Below are positions 8,236 to 14,746 of a stretch of DNA of 22,563 bases, piece by piece (position 1 is the stretch's first letter; every line of letters starts with the position of its first letter). The notes under the pieces were generated by a model. It worked only from the letters and a program-made list of their open reading frames with translations, had not been told where the DNA came from and ran no database searches. The position numbers and the translations under genes are program-made. The stretch is from the IMG/VR virus record IMGVR_UViG_3300022198_003182, positions 1 through 22,563 of that record. The stretch is one strand, 5' to 3'. The DNA is from a virus.

Positions 8236-10158
8236 ATGACAACCCAGATTAAAGCAGGAGTAATCGCAGCAAATGCAATCACAGCAAGTGAACTTGCCAG
8301 TTCAGCTTTGTCTGGCGGAAGTTTTACAGGAGACGTAACGTTTGATACGGATACTCTTGTAGTTGATTCGGCGAATAATCGAGTTGGTGTTGGTACGAGT
8401 AGTCCTGAGAGTATTTTGCATATTAATGCAGGAGATAGTGCAAATTTATTAATAAAATCAGATGGTACATACAACATACAACTTTCAAATAAGACTACTG
8501 CAAATGGATTAAGACCCATTGATATAGAAGCACAGCAGCTAACTATTTCAACAAATGGAGCAGGCGGGTCAGGTTCAACTGAGCGTGTGATAATTAATGA
8601 TTCAGGCAATGTTGGTATTGGTACGACTAGCACAGTCTATAATGCTATATTAAATGTGGCGGGAGGAGTTAATACAACAACAGGTATTATAGGTACTTTA
8701 GTATCTGATTCCTTTACTTTTAATGGTCAAACTAATCCTCATTATGGAATTAATTTTAACCCTACTAATAGCCGACCTATTGGTATATCAGGTTATGCTG
8801 GTATAGCTTTTGCCACTCAAGGTACAGAACGCATGAGGATTGATAGTTCAGGCAATGTTGGTATTGGGGGAACTCCTACAAATGGTGGTGTTTCAACAGC
8901 TGCAAGCCCAGCACTTCAAATCATAGGAACAGTTCCTGAGTTAAATTTTGTTGATACATCAGTAGGTGCTGATGATTGGTTTATAAGAACTTCAGATGGA
9001 TTAGGATTTGGTAATTCTACAACAAGAGTTACCTTTGATAATTCAGGTAATGTTGGTATTGGTACAACCTCGCCATCTACTTTTGGCTTATTTACTGTTA
9101 GTGGCTCTGGTATTACTAACCACATTAATTCAACTTCTGGGGCTGGCGGTATTAACTTCTATGAAAGTGGGTCTGGTAGATTTAGTTTAAGAACCCTTAA
9201 TGGTTCTGCTGGGTTATCATTTTATGACACCTACAATAATGCAGAACGCCTAACAATAGATTCTGCAGGAATATTACAAATCGGTAATAGTGGGCAGATT
9301 AAATTTGCTAATAATAATGTTTTTCCTCCAAATATTTCAGACCACACCCAAGGCACAAGAATTACTTTCTACGATGCTAGTAATGTTTCTTGGTATGCTA
9401 TGGGAATTGAAAGTAATACTCTATGGTTTGAAAGTGATGAAGATTTCAAATGGTATAGAGACGGCACTGAAGTCATGCGTCTTAGAGGAGCAAAATGTCT
9501 TGATGTTAAAAATGGTTTAGGAACTGGACCAATTACTTCTTGTTCAGAATTTTCAGGTACAGCAGGTAATTCTTATTTAATAAAACCACCAGGAGCAATG
9601 GAACCTTTCTGGGCAGTTTATTCAGGAGATAATTACAAAGGCAGAGGAAAAGGATACTTTAGATGGTGGTATGGTTATGGAGATGCTGCTTCTTCTCCAA
9701 ATCAAAATAAAGTAGAAGTTGATTTGGTAGATTTAGGCTACCAATATTACGAAGTTATAGTAGAAGATATGGCAAATACAACATATACAAATGGTGCTCC
9801 TGCATGGGAATATGCTTATTGGAGTTCGTTACAAACCTTTAATACAACAGGTGGCTCCTCAAATGCTACGAGCTCAGGAGTAGGAAATGGTACTGCGAGA
9901 GCAATGTGGGGATATGCAGGGGGTCATGGTCTTTATGACAGCTCAGTAAATGCTGTTTGTAATTGGGGAGCATTAGATTCAAATGCTGCGATTGGAGCAG
10001 GATATGATGGCTCTTGTGGAGTTTGGGGAAACACCCCTAGTACAACTTCGCCTCATACAAGCATGACAGGACATACATTAAGACTTGGAAGACCAGAAAA
10101 TGGCAATTCTGCGTACACAGAAAGCACAGGAGCTTTTAGCTATTGGTTTAATTTTTAG
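8236..10158 (+). CDS. Tail fibre F5, 640 aa, aromatic C-terminal tip, no S74
   Basis: Fibre with a short N-terminal Ala/Asn module (NAITASELASSALSG), then the linker TGDVTFDTDTLVVDSANNRV, almost identical to that of F6, and four stalk repeats (VGVGTSSP, NVGIGTTST, NVGIGGTPT, NVGIGTTSP). From about residue 418 (base ~9490) a different, compact-looking domain begins. It is rich in Trp, Tyr, Gly and Asn, has five Cys in the last 225 residues, and ends FSYWFNF. This is the likely receptor-binding tip. No SDxR/S74 element is present. The start ATG follows AGGAGAAATAA. The following gene, 8 nt away, is s103, repeating the arrangement F2-s116. Confidence 0.87.
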   Translation: MTTQIKAGVIAANAITASELASSALSGGSFTGDVTFDTDTLVVDSANNRVGVGTSSPESILHINAGDSANLLIKSDGTYNIQLSNKTTANGLRPIDIEAQQLTISTNGAGGSGSTERVIINDSGNVGIGTTSTVYNAILNVAGGVNTTTGIIGTLVSDSFTFNGQTNPHYGINFNPTNSRPIGISGYAGIAFATQGTERMRIDSSGNVGIGGTPTNGGVSTAASPALQIIGTVPELNFVDTSVGADDWFIRTSDGLGFGNSTTRVTFDNSGNVGIGTTSPSTFGLFTVSGSGITNHINSTSGAGGINFYESGSGRFSLRTLNGSAGLSFYDTYNNAERLTIDSAGILQIGNSGQIKFANNNVFPPNISDHTQGTRITFYDASNVSWYAMGIESNTLWFESDEDFKWYRDGTEVMRLRGAKCLDVKNGLGTGPITSCSEFSGTAGNSYLIKPPGAMEPFWAVYSGDNYKGRGKGYFRWWYGYGDAASSPNQNKVEVDLVDLGYQYYEVIVEDMANTTYTNGAPAWEYAYWSSLQTFNTTGGSSNATSSGVGNGTARAMWGYAGGHGLYDSSVNAVCNWGALDSNAAIGAGYDGSCGVWGNTPSTTSPHTSMTGHTLRLGRPENGNSAYTESTGAFSYWFNF

Positions 10159-10166
10159 GAATAAAT

Positions 10167-10478
10167 ATGAATTTAATTTGGACAATCGGAACAGTAAAAA
10201 CTCTTGATATAGGAGAAAAAGAAAAAGTTATATATTCTGTAGAATGGACTCTTAGAGCGGAAGAAGGAGAAAAATACGCAGAAAGATCAGGCACTCAAGC
10301 CCTTTCTACAGAAGATTTATCGTCTTTTACAGAATGGTCAAGTGTAACTTCTTCTCAAGTAGAAACTTGGGTACAAAATGCAATGGGAACAGAAGTTTTT
10401 AATAATTTAAAGCTTTCTTTAAATAAACAACTAAATGAAACTATGACAACAGTTACAGAAAGAACATTAGGAACATAA
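10167..10478 (+). CDS. Small fibre-associated protein s103, paralogue of s116
   Basis: A 103-residue acidic protein. Sequence blocks VIYSVEWTLRAEEGEKYAER, SFTEWSSVTSSQVETWVQNA and a terminal helix (NNLKLSLNKQLNET) fit the small family described for s116 and known beside cyanophage fibre genes. It starts at ATG 10167 after AGGA, 8 nt downstream of the F5 stop, and ends one base before F6. Because it follows a fibre that lacks an intramolecular chaperone, it may help that fibre trimerise or cap its tip. This is an inference from gene order, not from a recognised chaperone motif. Confidence 0.75.
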   Translation: MNLIWTIGTVKTLDIGEKEKVIYSVEWTLRAEEGEKYAERSGTQALSTEDLSSFTEWSSVTSSQVETWVQNAMGTEVFNNLKLSLNKQLNETMTTVTERTLGT

Positions 10479-10479
10479 A

Positions 10480-12780
10480 ATGGCAAAAACAACAATACCA
10501 GCAGGATATATAGCAGCAAATGCGATAACAAGCACTGAACTTGCAGCAAACTCTGTAACAGCAGCAGCAATTGCTTCAGGAGCGCTTGTAGTCGCTGATA
10601 TTGCTGACAATGCAATAACAGGAGCAAAGATTGCGGCGAATGCTGTAGACAGTAGTGAAATAGCTTCAAATGCAGTAGACACAAGCCAAATAGCGGGAGA
10701 TGCCGTTACTGCAGCAAAGATAGCAGACAATGCAGTAGGAAGCGACCAAATTGCAGCAAATGCAGTGGGTTCGAGTGAATTAGCAAGTGGAGCACTTTCA
10801 GGTCAGAATTTTACTGGCGATGTGACTTTTGATACAGATGTATTATTTGTTGATTCTGTAAATAATAGAGTTGGTGTTGGAAATACTAATCCTTCTACAA
10901 CTTTAGACGTAACAGGTACAGTAACTGCTGATGGTTTGACTGTTGATGGAACTACAGTAACGATTCAAGACGATAATTCAAACTTGCGTTTTGAAAACAG
11001 CGCAGGAACTCGTACAGGATACATACAAAACAGAGTAGACGCTTTTGAAATTTGGAACGACCAAGCTACATTTATGGGGTTCGGGACAAACAACACAGAA
11101 GCTATACGCATAGACTCATCAGGCAACGTTGGTATTGGAACTGATAGTCCATCTTATTTATTGGATGTTGAATCTGCATCAGGTACAGATAATGTTTTAA
11201 ATGTCAGAAATCCATCTACAAGTTGGGGGGAATACGCTTTAGCAAGATTTCAAACAGATACAAAAGATCAAAGGTTTATTGATCTTGGTTATTATAGAGG
11301 ATTATCTGAGCCTGAAAGATCTTTTATAATTAATGGTCAAAGCAGTAATCGTTTATTTACAATATTGGAATCAACAGGTTATGTTGGTATTGGTACTGAC
11401 AGTCCATCACATGGATTAACAGTTTCAGACGATGTCAATAGTGGTAATGCTAGTATGCGAAGAATCACAATCAAGTCAGCAACTCATGGAGTAAATTCTG
11501 GTTTTAGGTTTGATTCTGAATCAACAAATGGAACTGCAAGAGCTGGAGGATATTATTTTCAACCGGGAGATACTGATGCTACTACTTACTTAGGATTAAG
11601 TGCCACTGATGCTGCGTATCAAATGGTAATTAATAGAGAAGGGAATGTTGGTATTGGCACAGACACCCCCCTACCATTTGCTGGCACCGGTGTCTCTAGT
11701 TTAACTATGAATAGTACATCAACCACAGTTAGTGGGGGCATCACATATTCTGCGAATGGTACTGCTAAAGCTTATCATTATTGGGAAAATAACCATCTTT
11801 TAACACAAGCAGCTTCAGGACAGGGATTAAAATTTTTATCAAATCTTACAAATACTGCTATTGATATCAATTCAGGTGGAGAAATTGGATTAAATACCTC
11901 TCCAGTATCAGGTGTTGTAACAACTATTCAACGACCATATTCATCTGGAAATAGAGTTTTAGTTATAAGCAGTGGAAGTAATGATGTTGGAGCTTCATAC
12001 GATACTGTTGTTGTAAATCAATATGATGTTCCATGTATACGACTTATTGAAACACAATTTGATGTTCAATCAACATGGTCATGTGGTAATGAAAATTCAA
12101 ATAGAACTGTAATAGGGTCTACTGGACCACTAGCATTTTGTTCAGGAAGAGCCGCTGATACTGCAGGATATAGTAATTCTGGTGAAAGGATGCACTTAAG
12201 TACAGATGGAACAGTGTGTATTAATAGAACTTCTATCTTTGGTACTGGAAATACTACATCAATGATTGTAACTGGTAAAAGTGCTTCTTGTGCTTATTGG
12301 ACTGCTCCTAATACAGCAAACTATGACATTCATACTTTCTTTAATGGTGGTCTAGGAATTATAGGAACAATTAGACAAAACAGTTCATTAAACGGAGTTG
12401 CCTATAATACTTCTTCAGACTATCGTTTAAAAGAAAATGTTAGTTATGATTGGGATGCAACAACAAGATTAAAGCAACTTAAACCATGTAGATTTAATTG
12501 GATATCTGATGAAACAAATACTTTAGAAGATGGGTTTTTAGCACACGAAGTTTCTACAGCAGTTCCAAACGCTGTTACAGGCGAAAAGGATGCAATGATA
12601 CCTGCTGTCTTATATGAAGAAACCGATCAAGAAGTAATTGATGGAACTGCACAGGTTGGAGATATTAAAGAAGAAGAAAAAATTAATCCACAACAAGTAG
12701 ATCATTCAAAACTTGTACCATTACTTGTTAAAACAATACAAGAACTAGAAGCAAGAATCACAGAATTGGAGAACGCATAA
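10480..12780 (+). CDS. Tail fibre F6 with S74 chaperone, 766 aa
   Basis: Last gene of the fibre array. Residues about 13-105 form nine or so decapeptide repeats of the type NAV-x-x-x-x-IA, for example DNAITGAKIA and ANAVDSSEIA, the longest such stretch in the window. The linker TGDVTFDTDVLFVDSVNNRV matches F5. Five stalk repeats follow (VGVGNTNPS, NVGIGTDSP, YVGIGTDSP, NVGIGTDTP, EIGLNTSPV). The S74 chaperone begins at Ser646 (SDYRLKEN), with GFLAHEV and KLVPLLVKTI, and ends in a short coiled coil. Compared with F1 it has an insertion of about 17 residues before KLVPLL. The ATG is one base after s103 with AGGA upstream. A terminator follows directly after the stop. Confidence 0.88.
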   Translation: MAKTTIPAGYIAANAITSTELAANSVTAAAIASGALVVADIADNAITGAKIAANAVDSSEIASNAVDTSQIAGDAVTAAKIADNAVGSDQIAANAVGSSELASGALSGQNFTGDVTFDTDVLFVDSVNNRVGVGNTNPSTTLDVTGTVTADGLTVDGTTVTIQDDNSNLRFENSAGTRTGYIQNRVDAFEIWNDQATFMGFGTNNTEAIRIDSSGNVGIGTDSPSYLLDVESASGTDNVLNVRNPSTSWGEYALARFQTDTKDQRFIDLGYYRGLSEPERSFIINGQSSNRLFTILESTGYVGIGTDSPSHGLTVSDDVNSGNASMRRITIKSATHGVNSGFRFDSESTNGTARAGGYYFQPGDTDATTYLGLSATDAAYQMVINREGNVGIGTDTPLPFAGTGVSSLTMNSTSTTVSGGITYSANGTAKAYHYWENNHLLTQAASGQGLKFLSNLTNTAIDINSGGEIGLNTSPVSGVVTTIQRPYSSGNRVLVISSGSNDVGASYDTVVVNQYDVPCIRLIETQFDVQSTWSCGNENSNRTVIGSTGPLAFCSGRAADTAGYSNSGERMHLSTDGTVCINRTSIFGTGNTTSMIVTGKSASCAYWTAPNTANYDIHTFFNGGLGIIGTIRQNSSLNGVAYNTSSDYRLKENVSYDWDATTRLKQLKPCRFNWISDETNTLEDGFLAHEVSTAVPNAVTGEKDAMIPAVLYEETDQEVIDGTAQVGDIKEEEKINPQQVDHSKLVPLLVKTIQELEARITELENA
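10516..10800 (+). repeat. Decapeptide (30-bp) repeats at the N-terminus of F6
   Basis: About nine units with a 30-base period encode [ADS]NA[VI]xxxx[IL]A. Units share DNA words such as GCAAATGCAGT and GAAATAGCTTCAAATGCAGT. F2, F3, F4 and F5 carry two to four of the same units, so this stretch offers homology for exchange between fibre genes. Confidence 0.8.
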
Positions 12781-12803
12781 AAAAGGGGCTTAATGCCCCT
12801 TTT
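12781..12803. terminator. Bidirectional intrinsic terminator between convergent genes
   Basis: A 9-bp perfect stem, AAAAGGGGC / GCCCCTTTT, with a 5-base loop (TTAAT). The + strand continues TTTTCTTT. The - strand reads TTTTTTA after the stem, so both orientations have a U tract. It begins right after the F6 stop and ends 2 nt before the stop of the convergent 77-aa gene, so it can end both transcripts. Confidence 0.9.
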
Positions 12804-12805
12804 CT

Positions 12806-13039
12806 TTATTCTGAAACTTCTTCTTCCGAAGGTTTTTCTACTTCCTGTTTTAGGCGAGTAGTCAATCCTTCTTTTGCAAAATTCCATTGATCTAACTCTA
12901 ACTGATGTCTAGCAATTTTTCCTTGCAAATCATTCAAAGCTGTAACAATATATTTTGCAGTATCTGAAAGTTCAGAAATGACGTATTTTTTATCATCAAG
13001 AACTAATACTGGTTCTTGTTGGGTTACTTCTGTCGACAT
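12806..13039 (-). CDS. Small hypothetical protein, 77 aa, end of nrd block
   Basis: A short, charged protein without membrane segment or signal. The pattern YVISELSDTAK followed by a predicted helical region (ALNDLQGKIARHQLELDQWN) and an acidic tail (EKPSEEEVSE) resembles small phage proteins with the motif Y-x-[IL]-x-x-L-S-D-x-A-K that I associate with DUF6447; this is from memory and unverified. The ribosome-binding site is strong: the nrdB stop codon is part of TAGGAGAAAATATG. It is the last gene of the - strand block and ends 2 nt before the shared terminator. Function unknown. Confidence 0.75.
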   Translation of the reverse strand: MSTEVTQQEPVLVLDDKKYVISELSDTAKYIVTALNDLQGKIARHQLELDQWNFAKEGLTTRLKQEVEKPSEEEVSE

Positions 13040-13047
13040 ATTTTCTC

Positions 13048-14007
13048 CTATTTAAAAATATCTTGCCAATTTCCTTGTGTACTAGCCTTAGCATACTCGG
13101 TAGCACGATTTTCAAAAAAGTTGGTATGCTCAACTGCGTTAACTTGCATATCAATCCAAGGCAAAGGATTTTCACTACTATGAAATATATTTTTCATTCC
13201 TAGTCCAAGTAATCTTCTATCCGCAATATAACGAATATACTCTTTTACTTCTTCTGCCCTTAAATCTGGAATTTCTGCTTTTTCAAAACAAATATCAATA
13301 AATTTATCCTCGAGTTCAACAACTCTTTCAGCAGCACAGTAGATTTCATACTTTAATTTATCTGTCCATATTTCAGGATTCTCTGCAATAAATGTTCTAA
13401 AAAGTTTAGATACATTCTCTACATGTAGACTTTCATCTCTTATAGACCATGTAACAATTTGTCCCATGCCTTTCATAAGATTATGTCTTGGGTAGTTTAA
13501 AAGAATAGCAAAACTACTAAATAGTTGCACTCCTTCTGTAAATCCACTATACACTGCCATTGTTTTAGCAATATCGTGTTTTGTTTTCATATTAAAATCT
13601 GATAGATACTCATGTTTCTCTACCATTTCTTGTATGTCCATAAACTCTTGGTAGATATCTTCTTCTTTTCCAAGTGTCTCAAGTAGTAAAGAATATGCTT
13701 CTTGGTGCACTGCTTCCATCGCAGCAAATGACACTAGCATCATTCTTACTTCTGGTTGTTTAAATGTGGGTAGATAATGCTTGGCATAACCACAACATAC
13801 ATCTACGTCTGCCTGAGTAAAGAAACGAAAGATATTATCAATCAGTCTCTTATTCTCTGGTGTTAATTTTTCGTTATAATCCCTTATATCATCTTGTAAT
13901 GGTACTTCATCTGGAAGCCAATGCATTTGTTGTTGCTTTTTGTAAGCCTCAAATGCCCAAGCATAATTAAAAGGTTTATAATAATCTCTTTCTTCTAATA
14001 GATTCAT
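13048..14007 (-). CDS. nrdB: Ribonucleotide reductase class I small subunit (NrdB)
   Basis: Beta subunit of aerobic ribonucleotide reductase. It houses the metal cofactor and the tyrosyl radical that starts reduction of NDPs to dNDPs in the NrdA partner. Length 319 is normal for phage NrdB. All expected ligands are visible: Asp67 (FFTQAD), Glu98 and His101 (MEAVH), Glu158 (FTEG), Glu192 and His195 (RDESLH). Tyr105 stands where E. coli has the radical Tyr122 (EAVHQEAY), so this is a classical tyrosyl-radical enzyme, not a radical-less variant. The start gives MNLLEERDYYKPFNY, typical of the family, with GGAG about 14 nt upstream. It is separated from nrdA by the homing endonuclease gene, as in T4. 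Confidence 0.96.
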   Translation of the reverse strand: MNLLEERDYYKPFNYAWAFEAYKKQQQMHWLPDEVPLQDDIRDYNEKLTPENKRLIDNIFRFFTQADVDVCCGYAKHYLPTFKQPEVRMMLVSFAAMEAVHQEAYSLLLETLGKEEDIYQEFMDIQEMVEKHEYLSDFNMKTKHDIAKTMAVYSGFTEGVQLFSSFAILLNYPRHNLMKGMGQIVTWSIRDESLHVENVSKLFRTFIAENPEIWTDKLKYEIYCAAERVVELEDKFIDICFEKAEIPDLRAEEVKEYIRYIADRRLLGLGMKNIFHSSENPLPWIDMQVNAVEHTNFFENRATEYAKASTQGNWQDIFK

Positions 14008-14027
14008 TATCTTTATATTATCTCCAT

Positions 14028-14050
14028 AAGTACAATATTACTTTGTACTT
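14028..14050 (-). other. 8-bp hairpin across the end of the homing endonuclease gene
   Basis: AAGTACAA at 14028-14035 pairs with TTGTACTT at 14043-14050 over a 7-base loop. On the - strand it overlaps the HNH stop codon and lies about 20 nt before the nrdB start. No T tract follows on the - strand, so it is not a simple terminator. It could act as an RNA processing or stability element, or be chance in AT-rich DNA. Confidence 0.5.
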
Positions 14051-14694
14051 CTTTTTAGTTTTTCAATTTTTAATATACTCCATTTTGGAGATCCAACATT
14101 ATTTCTCGAAATATATTTTAAAGTATTGTAAGGCACTCCAGTAACTATACTAACTTCCTTCATATACTTAAAATCTTTAAAAGTACCATCTACATAATGA
14201 ATACGAACTGGTGAAGCAGTATGATTTTTCCAAGGCTCTAAAGTCATAGGATTATTTTCTTTCATTCTTCTAGATTGTATATCTCGTTCTTTTTTAGAAA
14301 CTATTCTAGGTATAAGTTCTCCGCTTTCAAATTTCTCTTTCCTAGTTTTTCTCATTTTTTCTAGGCTATTAATATTATGCATAGGATTATTTTCTTTCAT
14401 TCTTAAACTATGTATTACTTTTAATTTTTGTACTTGATTACTAGAAATATTTTCTTTGTTCATGCTCATTGCAGTAAATGCATGTGTAAGTTTTTTGTCC
14501 TCAGGAAATGCTTTATATAATAATTTATGTGCTATAAAATGTTCTTTATAGGTTAATTTTACTAAATTATATTGTTCATTTTCTCCGCCTAAACATCTCG
14601 GCACAATATGATGTATTTCATATCCAGTTTCCCTGTTTAAACCTCTAGATTGTCTAGAGTCTACTAGTTTTATATAATGATTAAAATAGTCCAT
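14038..14694 (-). CDS. Free-standing HNH homing endonuclease between nrdA and nrdB
   Basis: Selfish DNA endonuclease, probably cutting nrd sequences of phages that lack it. The HNH domain is at residues 25-60: YEIHHIVPRCLGG with His28/His29, then Asn43 and EHFIAHKLL with His52/His56. Two copies of RMKENNPM (98-105, 143-150) are NUMOD3-like DNA-contact modules, and the C-terminus VPYNTLKYISRNN looks like a NUMOD1-type helix-turn-helix. The position parallels mobE, which lies between nrdA and nrdB in T4. No group I intron features or nrd frame interruption were seen; both nrd genes are intact. A near-consensus sigma70 promoter ends 7 nt before the ATG, and no Shine-Dalgarno sequence fits between them. 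An earlier start is not available. Confidence 0.9.
   Translation of the reverse strand: MDYFNHYIKLVDSRQSRGLNRETGYEIHHIVPRCLGGENEQYNLVKLTYKEHFIAHKLLYKAFPEDKKLTHAFTAMSMNKENISSNQVQKLKVIHSLRMKENNPMHNINSLEKMRKTRKEKFESGELIPRIVSKKERDIQSRRMKENNPMTLEPWKNHTASPVRIHYVDGTFKDFKYMKEVSIVTGVPYNTLKYISRNNVGSPKWSILKIEKLKRSTK
14245..14404. repeat. 25-bp direct repeat inside the HNH gene
   Basis: Positions 14245-14269 and 14380-14404 are identical over 25 bases and lie 135 bases (45 codons) apart in the same frame. They encode the two RMKENNPM modules. Identity at wobble positions suggests recent duplication or conversion of a DNA-binding module. Confidence 0.85.
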
Positions 14695-14701
14695 AATAAT
14701 A

Positions 14702-14730
14702 ATTATATATTATTTAACCCTCGCAGTCAA
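14702..14730 (-). promoter_or_regulatory. Near-consensus sigma70 promoter of the HNH gene
   Basis: Reading the - strand, TTGACT (14730-14725), a 17-nt spacer and TATAAT (14707-14702). A start site 6-8 nt downstream would fall on or beside the ATG at 14694, giving a leaderless or nearly leaderless transcript. It lies in the 52-nt gap after nrdA, so the endonuclease can be expressed separately by host RNA polymerase. Confidence 0.75.
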
Positions 14731-14746
14731 GAATTATTTTTCTATG

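Noticed and set aside
1155-10730. Many open frames on the - strand opposite the fibre genes, for example 1155-1571, 6636-6938 and 10467-10730
   Set aside because: Their translations are low-complexity Val/Ala/Pro strings mirroring the repeats of the sense genes. They have no ribosome-binding sites and lie fully inside well-supported genes.
1-12780. Possible diversity-generating retroelement or invertible fibre cassette
   Set aside because: No reverse transcriptase, recombinase, template/variable repeat pair or flanking inverted repeats were found in the window.
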